A stretch of DNA of 20,817 nt. It comes from a bacterium (GTDB lineage: Bacteria > Chloroflexota > Dormibacteria > Aeolococcales > Bog-877). The stretch is from positions 33,013 through 53,829 of the forward strand of contig JAKBTP010000197.1 in NCBI GenBank assembly GCA_021844355.1, given 5' to 3'. Below, one piece after another: positions 1 to 7,208 of this stretch. The translations under genes and the position numbers were made by a program. The notes under the pieces were generated by a model, which worked only from the letters and a program-made list of their open reading frames with translations, was not told the origin of the DNA and searched no databases. Numbering within the stretch: the stretch's first letter is position 1; every line of letters begins with the position of its first letter.

Positions 1-10
1 GCCCCCCGGG

Positions 11-871
11 TCAGCGGCGATCTGGGTCCGCCTCCAGGTAGCAGTAGGCGAGGGTTCCCGGACCGGCATGGGTGCTGAGCACCGGGCTGGCGTGGCTCAT
101 GAGCACCTCCATCCCCGGATAGGTCCGCTGGGTGGACTCCCGCAGCGCCTCGCCCTCCTCGGGGGCCCCGACGTGGATGACCCCACAGCGCTCCAGCGGC
201 GTTCGCTCGGCCAGCAGCTCTCCGAGTCGGGCCACGCCCGCGGAGCGGGAGCGGACGCGCCCAAGTGGCACCACCGAGCCGTCCTGGCCCAGGCCGATGA
301 GGGGCTTGATCGAAAGCGCGGTTCCGAGCATGGCCCGGACCTTGCCGATCCGTCCCCCCAGAAGCAGGAAGCGAAGAGTGTCCAGGAGGGCGATGATCCC
401 CAGCCTCGGCGGCATGGTCGCCAGCGCGGCGGCGATCTGGGCCGCCGACTCCCCCCGCTCGGCCCGGTGGACCGCCTCCTGCACCAAGAATCCGGTGGCC
501 ATGCTCACCGTGCGGCTGTCCACCACCTGCACCCGTCCCGCGCCGACCTCGTCGGCGGCGATGGTGGCTGAGCTCACCGTGCCGCTGAGCACCGCCGCGA
601 TGTGGATCGAGACCACCCCGTCCGCGCCTCCTTGGAGAAGCTCTCGGTACACCTCCTCGAAGTCCCCGGGGGGCGGCTGAGAGGTGCTCGGAGGTTGGCG
701 GGCGCCCTCCAGACGGCGCACGAACTCCTGGTCGGAGATGTCGACGCGGTCCCGGTAAGTCTCCTCGCCGAAGTGGAGCCGGAGGGGCACCACCACCACC
801 CCATGGCGGCGGCGAAACTCCTCCGGGAGGTCACAGGTGCTGTCGGTGACGATGCGGACCGCCACCGTCAC
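11..871 (-). CDS. fakB: DegV family fatty-acid-binding protein (FakB-type)
   Basis: DegV/FakB proteins bind a fatty acid in the cytosol and present its carboxylate to the kinase FakA, giving acyl-phosphate for phospholipid synthesis. The 286-residue length is normal. Family motifs are visible: TDSTCDLP at residues 9-16, TSQP at 63-66, LSGT at 95-98, VVDSRTVSMATG near 116-127, LLLGGRIGK near 169-177 and THAGPG at 267-272. The residue pair just before LSGT is Ala-Ala, where many family members have Ser-Ser. The GTG start overlaps the stop of fakA as GTGA, so translation is probably coupled; no strong Shine-Dalgarno is seen. It is the last visible gene of the asp23-fakA-fakB operon. Family assignment is secure; the role as FakA partner is inferred from adjacency. 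Confidence 0.92.
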   Translation of the reverse strand: MTVAVRIVTDSTCDLPEEFRRRHGVVVVPLRLHFGEETYRDRVDISDQEFVRRLEGARQPPSTSQPPPGDFEEVYRELLQGGADGVVSIHIAAVLSGTVSSATIAADEVGAGRVQVVDSRTVSMATGFLVQEAVHRAERGESAAQIAAALATMPPRLGIIALLDTLRFLLLGGRIGKVRAMLGTALSIKPLIGLGQDGSVVPLGRVRSRSAGVARLGELLAERTPLERCGVIHVGAPEEGEALRESTQRTYPGMEVLMSHASPVLSTHAGPGTLAYCYLEADPDRR

Positions 872-2529
872 TCCGCCGAGATGATGTATGGGTAGAGAGC
901 CTGCCCCCCGTCGTGGGACTCGACCTCCAACTCCGGGAACCGCTCCTTGATCGCCAGCTCCAGACGGCGGGAGGCTGCGGCCTCGACGCCCGCCCCGCGA
1001 TAGATGGTCACCACCTCCAGCCTCTCGCCCCCCAGCCCCTGCAGCGCGGCCACCACCACCTCGTCGGCCTCTGACCCCGCAGCCGCCACCTCTCCGTCGA
1101 CCACGGCGATGGTGTCGCCCCGGGCGATCGCGCCACCGGGGTACTGGCTGGGACGCACCGCGGTGGTCACCTCGATGCAGTGGACGCCGGCCATGGCCCG
1201 CTGCATCCGCTTGCGATTGACCTCCAGGCCAACCTCCGGGTCGAAGGCCAGCAGGGCCGCGATCCCTTGAGGAAGGTTGCGCGAGGGGACCACCGCGACC
1301 TGGCTCCGGCTGACCCGGGCCGCCTGCTCCGCCGCCAGCAACAGGTTGGGGTTGTTGGGCAGGAGCAGGACCTCGGCGCAGCGCGCCTCCCCGATCGCCC
1401 GCAGCAGCTCCTCGATGGCCGGGTTGCGCCCCTGCCCCCCCTCCACCACCGCCGCCGCCCCCAGCCCCAGGAGAAGCTGGTGGAAGCCGAAGCCAGGGGC
1501 CACCATGACCACCCCGCGGGTCCCCACCCGGGCCTCGGGCCGACTTCCGGCGCGAGCCCGGGCCTCCTGGTGCTGGCGGGTCATGTCCTCCACCTTGAGG
1601 CGCTCGATGCGACCCAGCTCCGCGGCCCGGGTGAGCAGCTGCCAGGGCTCGGCGGTGTGGATGTGAACATGCAGCAGCCCCGGATCCCCCACCACTAGGG
1701 CCGAGTCGTCCTCATCCTCCTCTCCCCCCAGCCGCTGGCGCACCTCCAGCGCCCCGAGCTCGGAGCCCACCAGGCTGAACTCCGTGCAGTAGCCGAATCC
1801 CTGATCCGGGGCGGTCACCGCCAGCACCCCCGGTCGATGACCATCCCGCCCTGGGTAAGCCGCCTCCGGCTCCTGCAGTGATCCCGACCCGGACATCTCC
1901 TCGGCGAGAGCGGTCAGGATGACGGCGGCGCCAAAGCCCCCGGCGTCGACCACCCCGGCCCGGCGCAGAACCTCCAGCTGGCTGCGACTGCGCTCAACGG
2001 CATCCCAGGCCTCCGTGGCGGAGGCCTGCAGGACTCCCGCCAGGGAGGCTCCGGCGGCGGCGGCGGCCGACGCCGCCTCGGCGGCGTCGCGCACCACCGA
2101 GAGGATGGTCCCCTCCACCGGCCGCTTCACCGCCCGGTAGGCAGCGGCGCTCCCCTCCTTGAGTGACGCTGCCAACTCCCCAGCGCCAATCTCCGCCTTG
2201 CCCCGGAGCCCTTCCGCCACGCCGCGGAGGATCTGCGAGAGGATCACGCCCGAGTTGCCGCGGGCCCCCATGAGCGCCCCGTGGGCGACGGCGGCCGCCA
2301 CCTCGCCCGCCCCGGGGTCGGGCCCCAGGCTCTCGGCCTCAGCCAGCGCCGCCTGCAGGGTGAGGTGCATGTTGGTGCCCGTGTCCCCGTCCGGCACCGG
2401 GAAGACGTTCAGGTCGTTGATCCGATCGCGCTGCTCGGAGAGCCGGGCCAGGGCCGAGCGCAACCCTCGCCTCAGCCCCCGGCCCAGCACCACCGCCGGA
2501 ACCGGCGACGAGACTTCAGGTGCCGGCAT
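868..2529 (-). CDS. fakA: Fatty acid kinase FakA (DAK2/YloV family)
   Basis: FakA phosphorylates a fatty acid held by a FakB protein, using ATP, so that exogenous or recycled fatty acids enter phospholipid synthesis. The 553-residue length matches Staphylococcus FakA and Bacillus YloV. The N-terminal DhaL kinase domain shows NVFPVPDGDTGTNM at about 41-54, with metal-binding Asp47 and Asp49, and GARGNSGVILSQ near 88-99. The middle domain has a Cys in YCTEF (about 247) and a His cluster HVHIH (about 286-290), the kind of residues that bind zinc in this family. The C-terminal domain has LLLPNNPN (about 387-394) and ends in GGQALYPYIIS, typical of the FakB-binding part. The ATG overlaps the end of the Asp23-like gene by 14 nt and lacks a clear ribosome site, suggesting coupling. 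Confidence 0.93.
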   Translation of the reverse strand: MPAPEVSSPVPAVVLGRGLRRGLRSALARLSEQRDRINDLNVFPVPDGDTGTNMHLTLQAALAEAESLGPDPGAGEVAAAVAHGALMGARGNSGVILSQILRGVAEGLRGKAEIGAGELAASLKEGSAAAYRAVKRPVEGTILSVVRDAAEAASAAAAAGASLAGVLQASATEAWDAVERSRSQLEVLRRAGVVDAGGFGAAVILTALAEEMSGSGSLQEPEAAYPGRDGHRPGVLAVTAPDQGFGYCTEFSLVGSELGALEVRQRLGGEEDEDDSALVVGDPGLLHVHIHTAEPWQLLTRAAELGRIERLKVEDMTRQHQEARARAGSRPEARVGTRGVVMVAPGFGFHQLLLGLGAAAVVEGGQGRNPAIEELLRAIGEARCAEVLLLPNNPNLLLAAEQAARVSRSQVAVVPSRNLPQGIAALLAFDPEVGLEVNRKRMQRAMAGVHCIEVTTAVRPSQYPGGAIARGDTIAVVDGEVAAAGSEADEVVVAALQGLGGERLEVVTIYRGAGVEAAASRRLELAIKERFPELEVESHDGGQALYPYIISAE

Positions 2530-2902
2530 CGGCTCGCTCGGGCAGACGCAGACCCTGGACGTTGATGTCGACGCTGAGCACCGCCAGGCCCAGGTGGTGC
2601 TCCAGGCGGTAGGCGACTGAGCTCATGAGGTTGTGAGCCACCTCCAGGATGCGCACCCCGTGTTCGACGACCACATACAGCTCAACCCGGATGCCTCGCT
2701 CCTCGATACGCAGGTCGATCCCCCGCTCGAACGCGTCGCGGTTCAGCAGCTCCGCCAGCCCGTCCCGAAAGCCACGGTCGGCCATGCCCGCGACCCCGTA
2801 GCACTCCTCCGCGGCCCTGGCCGCCAGCGCCGCCACCACCCGTGGCGAGACCTCGACCGTGCCGAGGGGGTGGGTCTGGACCAACGGTCGTGCTCCGGGC
2901 AT
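2516..2902 (-). CDS. Asp23/Gls24 family protein (YloU-like)
   Basis: This 128-residue protein belongs to the Asp23/Gls24 (DUF322) family, small proteins linked to envelope homeostasis and alkaline-shock response in Gram-positive bacteria. The core is visible: GTVEVSPRVVAALAARAAEEC near the N terminus (about 14-34), a strand region DLRIEERGIRVELYVVVEHG in the middle, and a helix AHNLMSSVAYRLEHHLGL followed by VDINVQGL. No signal peptide or membrane segment is seen. The ATG start is preceded by GGGGAAAG, a modest ribosome site about 7 nt upstream. It heads the operon with fakA and fakB, and rpmB lies divergently upstream, the order I recall for yloU-yloV beside rpmB in Bacillus. Its specific role here is unknown; a structural or regulatory link to FakA is only inference. 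Confidence 0.87.
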   Translation of the reverse strand: MPGARPLVQTHPLGTVEVSPRVVAALAARAAEECYGVAGMADRGFRDGLAELLNRDAFERGIDLRIEERGIRVELYVVVEHGVRILEVAHNLMSSVAYRLEHHLGLAVLSVDINVQGLRLPERADAGT

Positions 2903-3027
2903 GAGTACTCTTTCCCCGCATTGCGATCCGGCGATAGGCCACTCGCGGCTGGTAGACTGCGGCGGAATGATACTTCGGGGCCGCCTGCCGGCCGGGCCCC
3001 GTCACTTAGCCTTCAACTGAGGTCGCC
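2903..3027. promoter_or_regulatory. Divergent promoter region, asp23-fakAB operon and rpmB
   Basis: This 125-nt spacer must hold start signals for both directions. On the plus strand GGTAGACTG (2951-2959) contains a TAGACT -10 preceded by TG, an extended -10 pattern; no good -35 is seen. On the minus strand TATCAT (2972-2967) is five of six to the -10 consensus, also with a weak -35. The rpmB ribosome site is GAGGT about 6 nt before its ATG. These are pattern matches only. Confidence 0.4.
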
Positions 3028-3219
3028 ATGGCCAAGCGGTGCGAGATCTGCGGCAAGGGTCCGGTGGCAGGCAACAACGTCAGCCACTCCAAGGTCCACA
3101 CCCGGAGGCGGTTCATGCCCAACCTGGTGAACGCCCGCGTGGCCCCGCGGGGTGGCGGGGTGGCGAGGCGGATGCGAGTCTGCACCCGCTGCCTGCGCAC
3201 CAGCATCAAGTCGGCCTAG
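3028..3219 (+). CDS. rpmB: 50S ribosomal protein L28
   Basis: L28 is a small basic protein of the large ribosomal subunit. The 63-residue length and the opening MAKRCEICGKGPVAGNNVSH are typical, followed by a basic SKVHTRRRFMPNL segment. It is the zinc-ribbon (C+) form: Cys5 and Cys8 in the N-terminal CEIC, and Cys52 and Cys55 in CTRC near the C terminus. The ATG is preceded by GAGGT at good spacing. It is transcribed alone, away from the asp23-fakA-fakB operon. The next gene on this strand starts 295 nt later with its own likely promoter, so rpmB is probably monocistronic. Confidence 0.97.
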   Translation: MAKRCEICGKGPVAGNNVSHSKVHTRRRFMPNLVNARVAPRGGGVARRMRVCTRCLRTSIKSA

Positions 3220-3514
3220 GTCGCCGATCGGCCGGCCGCACCGGGTCGCCGCCGGCCCCCGGTCCGACAGGACCCTTCCTTCCGCAAGGCTACCGGCGGG
3301 AAGGCCGCCCGGCCCGGTTCAGTCGGGTACCGACCTCCCCGGCCGGGTAAGCCCTCAGCCGATTCCCGGTCAGCTCTGCAAAGTCGCCCCAGCCAGCCTG
3401 CCCAGCTGCCCCCGGCCGCCTGGGGCCGGGTCCGGCCAACCACTCCCCCCCAGTTTGGGCGCCCGGGGTTGCGGGTATACAGGAATGGGAGAGGGAGTTG
3501 CGTGAGGAGCTGCG
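3220..3514. other. Intergenic region between rpmB and the glycosyltransferase
   Basis: I see no convincing gene or known riboswitch in this 295-nt GC-rich stretch. It contains an inverted repeat, CCCGGCC (3411-3417) with GGCCGGG (3424-3430), which could form a 7-bp hairpin with a 6-nt loop. It has no T-tract, so it is not a clear terminator. A possible promoter lies near the right end. Confidence 0.5.
3454..3482 (+). promoter_or_regulatory. Candidate promoter of the glycosyltransferase gene
   Basis: TATACA (3476-3481) is a good -10-like hexamer within GGTATACAG, and TTTGGG (3454-3459) lies 16 nt upstream as a weak -35. A start near 3488 would give a leader of roughly 27 nt. That leader contains GAGGAG (3504-3509), placed 5 nt before the TTG start codon at 3515. 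An in-frame ATG at 3485 is closed by TGA after six codons, which supports the TTG start. Confidence 0.4.
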
Positions 3515-4792
3515 TTGAAGGTTGTTCTGATCTCTCCTCCCTGGTATCCGGTTCCCCCCCAGGGATACGGGGGAATCGAGCTGGTGGTGGGGCTCCTGGC
3601 CAAGGGGCTGGCGAGGCGCGGGCACGAGGTCACAGTTCTCGGGGCCGAGGGATCGTCGATCCCCGGCGCGGTGGCGCTGGCTCCCTCTGAGTACGAGCGC
3701 CACCTGGGACGAGCGGAGGAGCGCTGGTTCGACCTGGCCTATTCCCATGCGGTCCTGGAGTGGATCAGGGAGCACGGCGCGGGAGCCGTCATCCACGATC
3801 ACAGCGGAGGGATCGTGGCCATCGCCCTCGACTCCCTGCTCTGGGAACTGCCCACTCTGCACACGGTCCACGGGCCTGTCGGGGAAGGCGAGTCGGAGTT
3901 CTACTCCAAATTGGGGGGCGCCACCAAGTTGGTGGCGATCTCCCGCTCCCAGATGGCTCTGGCGCCCAGTCTGCGCTGGGCCGGCTGGGTCCACAACGCT
4001 GTGGACCTCGACGCCCTCCCCTCCCCCGAGCGCGCCTCGCCGGACCGCTATCTGCTCACCCTGGCCCGCATCAGCCCCCAGAAGGGACAGCACCTCGCCA
4101 TCGAGGTGGCGAAGAGGACGGGGATGCGCCTCGTACTCGCGGGCAAGGTGGAGGCCACGCCGGAGGGACGCGCCTACTTCGAGGAGAGGGTGCGCCCCCA
4201 CCTGGACGGCGACCAGGTCCGCCATCTCCCCAACGTGTACGGCCAGGAGAAGGCTGGGCTTCTCGCCCGCGCCTGGGCCATGCTGCTGCCCCTCCGCTGG
4301 GAGGAGCCGTTCGGCCTGGTGATGGCCGAAGCCATGGCCTGCGGGACTCCGGTCGTGGCTCTGGACCGGGGCTCGGCGCGCGAACTGGTCCGGGACGGAG
4401 AAACCGGCTTCATCGGGCAGAACGTGGCGGAGCTGGTCGAGAAGACACTGAGGTGCGGCGAGTTGGATCGTGCCGCGATCGCCGTCTGGGCACGGCAGCG
4501 CTTCTCTCCGGCACGGATGGCTGCCGAGTACGAGGCGCTCTATCTGCAGGTCGCCGCCGGACGTCTGCGCTCAGCTACCGAACCACGGGGGCGCCCCCTC
4601 GAGGACATCGGCCTCTACCCCGACGAGCTCCGCGCGGCGCAGCTCAGTGCCGTTTCGGCCCCGGTGCGCCCAAAGGTTGAGGTGGCCGCCGCCGAGTGGC
4701 ACTCCCTCCACCCGAAGGTCCGGGCACCAGGGGGGAAGCTCTGGGTGGACGTAGAGGCGCCCCGCGGCGAGGTCCGGGTGCAGCCCGAGTAG
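3515..4792 (+). CDS. GT4-family glycosyltransferase
   Basis: A GT-B fold glycosyltransferase that would move a sugar from a nucleotide-sugar donor to an unknown acceptor in the cytosol. The N-terminal domain opens with LISPPWYPVPPQGYGGIE (5-22), including the glycine-rich acceptor-side loop. HTVHGPVG lies near 116-123 and the donor domain begins near YLLTLARISPQKG (179-191). The nucleotide-sugar site EPFGLVMAEAMACGTPVVA (264-282) has the family's paired glutamates Glu264 and Glu272. The GT4 core ends around residue 345-355. Residues 353-425 are encoded on the strand opposite the end of the debranching gene and do not look like part of the family. The start is TTG with a strong GAGGAG site 5 nt upstream. 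Substrate is unknown; the convergent glucan enzyme makes a glucan or glucoside role possible but unproven. Confidence 0.88.
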   Translation: MKVVLISPPWYPVPPQGYGGIELVVGLLAKGLARRGHEVTVLGAEGSSIPGAVALAPSEYERHLGRAEERWFDLAYSHAVLEWIREHGAGAVIHDHSGGIVAIALDSLLWELPTLHTVHGPVGEGESEFYSKLGGATKLVAISRSQMALAPSLRWAGWVHNAVDLDALPSPERASPDRYLLTLARISPQKGQHLAIEVAKRTGMRLVLAGKVEATPEGRAYFEERVRPHLDGDQVRHLPNVYGQEKAGLLARAWAMLLPLRWEEPFGLVMAEAMACGTPVVALDRGSARELVRDGETGFIGQNVAELVEKTLRCGELDRAAIAVWARQRFSPARMAAEYEALYLQVAAGRLRSATEPRGRPLEDIGLYPDELRAAQLSAVSAPVRPKVEVAAAEWHSLHPKVRAPGGKLWVDVEAPRGEVRVQPE

Positions 4793-6763
4793 CACTCTTA
4801 TGGCCTGGAAGACGGAGCCGGCAGCCCAGGCCTGGGGGCGGTTGGCGAGAGGGTAGGGCACGGGGTGGGCGGAGCCGTCACGGGCGAGGCCGGAGAACAG
4901 TTCCGGGAGCTGGAAGTCAAAGGCCGTGGCCGCGTCGAGCACCCCGTCGAGTAGGCGCCAGGACCCTTCGATCTGACCGTACCTGGCCATCCCGGCGGCG
5001 CCGATCACGGTGTCATGGGGCCAGACCGACCCGGACTGGTAGCTGTGCGGGTCGAAGCTGGGATGGAGAGTGGACAGCGTCCTAAGTCCCCAGCCGGAGA
5101 AGAGCTCCGGGGACATCAGCCGGTCCGCGGAGCGCCGGGCCGGCTCGGGCTCCAGGATGCCCGCCCAGAGGCAGTGGCCGGGATTGGAGCTGGCGGTGTA
5201 CAGCGGTCGCTTGTCGCCGTCCAGGGCCAGCGCCAGCCGGTCTCCGTCCCAGAAGCGGCGGTGGAACAGCTCCTTCAGGGCGGCAGCCTCCGCTTCCAGC
5301 CGGGCGGCGACGGCCGTGTCTCCCCAGGCCCGGAACAGGCCGGCGGCGCCGGACTTGGCGGCGAACACGTAGCCCTGCAGCTCACAGGTGGCCAGGGGCA
5401 GAGCGGGCAGGTCGCCTGACTCGTCCAGGATCCCGTCCTCGGCGTCCCGCCAGCTTTGGTTCCGATAGTTCCCCGGGGCCATCGGCCGGTACTCCTGGAG
5501 GCCGTCCTGGTCCAGGTCCCCGTGGCGATCGATCCACTCCAGAGCCCGAAGGGCCACCGGCTGAAGAGGCCTCAGCGCCTCGGCGTCTCCGGTCCAGCGC
5601 CAGAGCTCCGACAGGAGCAGCAGGTAGAGGGGGGTGGCGTCCGCAGTGCCGTAGTAGGGCGAGTGGGGCACGGTGGCGAAGTGGGCCCACTCCCCCCGGC
5701 GCAGCTCGTGAAGGATCTTTCCCGGCTCGGCGTCGCGGAAGGGGTCGGAGTGCTCTGCCTGGAGATCTCCCAGCCGCTGGAGGGTGGCCACAGCCAGCCG
5801 AGGATCCACGATCAGGGACTGGAGGGCCGCGATCAGCGAGTCCCGGCCGAATAGGGCCACGAACCAGGGCGTCCCCGCCGCCGGCACCCAGAGACCGTGG
5901 GAGGGGGACGGGCTGTCCATCCGAAGGGAGGCGAAGTCGCTCACCGCTCTCCGGTAGGCACCCTCCAGGCGCAAGTCGGCTGCGGCCAGGCGGGGTACGG
6001 ACCGTTGCCAGCGGCGCTCCTGGACAGCGGGGCGGGACCACCCGCCTGAGTCCTTCAGGGGACAGGGGCGGATCCCCGGCCGAGCTCCGGGACGGTCGAT
6101 CAGGTCGTGCTGCAGACAGAGCCGCCACTCGCCCCCGGGACGCAGCTCTAGAGGGAAACGGAGCTCGCCGTTGGCGTACCCTGCGCCCGCCACCCGGGGC
6201 CGGAACCGCAGCAGGTGGCGGCGCACGAAGTCCTCGCGGCGGTAGGCCGTCTCCAGCCCGCGGCGCAGGTCCCAGGAGGTGGAAAGGTGAGTTCGGCGCT
6301 GCCACCTCTGGGTCCTGGCCTCGAAGAGATCGGCGAAGTCGTCCTCGATGTGAATCGTGAGCAGCAGACTGGAGGGGGCGCCACCCCACTGGCGCACGGT
6401 CACGTCCTCATGCATCTGGCCCCAACCCAGATGCCTCTCGAGGGTCACGGTGACCGTGCCCGGGCTGGACTCCCCGGCCCCGATCCCCCGGCGCCGGGAC
6501 GCCAGCAGCTCCCACCTGGCGTGCCAGGACCCTCGTCGGGAGACCGACAGGGGTTGGAGTGGCTGGTCGTTCACCGACAGCCGGTACTCGGCCACATAAC
6601 GGGTGTCGGCGTGGTAGAGGCCGGAGGACTCCTGCCCACCACCGACGCTACCGTCTGGGGCCGCCACCAGGAAGGTGTCCTGGCAGCTGACCGAGATGGG
6701 GCGGCCCCCGGAGAGCGCGGCCCCCGTTCCCCAGGGGCCGGCGGTGAGGTACAGATCTGCCAT
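4571..6763 (-). CDS. Glycogen-debranching-type amylo-alpha-1,6-glucosidase
   Basis: A cytosolic glucosidase of the amylo-alpha-1,6-glucosidase type, expected to act on branched glucans or related glucosides. The 730-residue protein has an N-terminal beta-rich domain (about 20-250) of the glycogen-debranching N-terminal type, with SSGLYHADTRYVAEYRLSVN (46-65). An (alpha/alpha)6 catalytic domain follows: GTPWFVALFGRDSL (297-310), HSPYYGTADATPLYLLLL (367-384), NQSWRDAEDGI (435-445), SGSVWPHDT (577-585) and PYPLANRPQAWAAGSVFQ (637-654 region). The C-terminal LYVHPELPPWCPDLRVEGV (670-688) is conserved in the family, which argues that this end of the gene is genuine. The ATG has only a weak GGGAC upstream. 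It converges on the glycosyltransferase with a 222-nt coding overlap. The precise substrate is not determinable here. Confidence 0.87.
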   Translation of the reverse strand: MADLYLTAGPWGTGAALSGGRPISVSCQDTFLVAAPDGSVGGGQESSGLYHADTRYVAEYRLSVNDQPLQPLSVSRRGSWHARWELLASRRRGIGAGESSPGTVTVTLERHLGWGQMHEDVTVRQWGGAPSSLLLTIHIEDDFADLFEARTQRWQRRTHLSTSWDLRRGLETAYRREDFVRRHLLRFRPRVAGAGYANGELRFPLELRPGGEWRLCLQHDLIDRPGARPGIRPCPLKDSGGWSRPAVQERRWQRSVPRLAAADLRLEGAYRRAVSDFASLRMDSPSPSHGLWVPAAGTPWFVALFGRDSLIAALQSLIVDPRLAVATLQRLGDLQAEHSDPFRDAEPGKILHELRRGEWAHFATVPHSPYYGTADATPLYLLLLSELWRWTGDAEALRPLQPVALRALEWIDRHGDLDQDGLQEYRPMAPGNYRNQSWRDAEDGILDESGDLPALPLATCELQGYVFAAKSGAAGLFRAWGDTAVAARLEAEAAALKELFHRRFWDGDRLALALDGDKRPLYTASSNPGHCLWAGILEPEPARRSADRLMSPELFSGWGLRTLSTLHPSFDPHSYQSGSVWPHDTVIGAAGMARYGQIEGSWRLLDGVLDAATAFDFQLPELFSGLARDGSAHPVPYPLANRPQAWAAGSVFQAIRVLLGLHPDLAAGRLYVHPELPPWCPDLRVEGVPLGGGHLNLWAHRGRNGTELRRAELVGVEADVLEGAPPWFGS

Positions 6764-6806
6764 CGGCCCATTGTCCCAGCCACGGGCCTGGGCTCAGACC
6801 AGATCC

Positions 6807-6815
6807 GGTAAGATG
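6807..6815 (+). promoter_or_regulatory. Candidate -10 element of tRNA-Leu
   Basis: GGTAAGATG contains TAAGAT, four of six to the -10 consensus, and ends 12 nt before the mature tRNA 5' end. The implied start is near 6821, leaving a short 5' leader for RNase P. No clear -35 is seen. The same GGTA-type motif appears before rpmB and hemH. Confidence 0.4.
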
Positions 6816-6826
6816 CCCCAGGTCCC

Positions 6827-6912
6827 GCCGAGGTGGTGGAATGGTAGACACGCTGCTTTGAGGGGGCAGTGAGCGCAAGCTCGTCCGGGTTCAACTCCCG
6901 GTCTCGGCACCA
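6827..6912 (+). tRNA. tRNA-Leu(GAG)
   Basis: The 86-nt cloverleaf is clear. The acceptor GCCGAGG (6827-6833) pairs with TCTCGGC (6902-6908). The D arm reads GTGGAATGGTAGACAC, and the anticodon stem CTGCT/GGCAG closes a TTGAGGG loop with anticodon GAG. A long variable arm, TGAGCGCAAGCTCGT, marks a class II tRNA, and the T arm is CCGGGTTCAACTCCCGG. A discriminator A is followed by an encoded CCA. It reads CTC/CTT leucine codons. Confidence 0.96.
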
Positions 6913-7208
6913 GTGGACCCACCTCCGGCACGGGCATCACAGCAGCCCGAATTTGCCACCTCCCCGTGAAGTTGGCTCGGGGGTCCTACGGAACCAGACG
7001 GGTGGTGGGCCTGCCGGGAGTGGATTCCGGCCGCGAGGGGCAGGTCATGCCGCCCTGATCCCGGCCCACTTTGGACCCGGCTGGGCGGCCGCAGCGTCGC
7101 TGGTACTCCTGGCATCGGCCCTCGGGGCGTTGGCGACCCTGTTCGCCGGGGTCGGGGTGGACCTAGACCTTCACCCAGGACCCAGCCGGGGCTGGTGTGC
7201 GCCGGGGG
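6913..7208. other. Intergenic region between tRNA-Leu and the E2 gene end
   Basis: This 296-nt spacer separates a plus-strand tRNA from the 3' end of the minus-strand dehydrogenase operon. No supported gene is seen. A short perfect inverted repeat, CCAGCC (7182-7187) and GGCTGG (7190-7195), lies just past the E2 stop and could be part of a terminator, but it has no T-tract. A plus-strand frame encodes a hydrophobic run from about 7082 but lacks a credible start. Confidence 0.45.

Noticed and set aside
3270..3400. Possible structured RNA or riboswitch, including a GGAAGGAAGG-like stretch on the minus strand recalling SRP RNA
   Set aside because: The surrounding bases do not match the conserved SRP apical loop or any riboswitch core I know.
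3290..4225. Minus-strand open frame (about 311 codons) over the glycosyltransferase
   Set aside because: It lies opposite the conserved GT4 domain, has shadow-like composition and no recognisable motif.
7042..7208. Possible small membrane protein with hydrophobic run near 7082-7153
   Set aside because: The frame has no ATG or GTG start with a ribosome site outside the tRNA, and it runs on into the E2 gene antisense. The hydrophobic stretch can arise from GC-rich Ala/Leu/Val/Gly codons.
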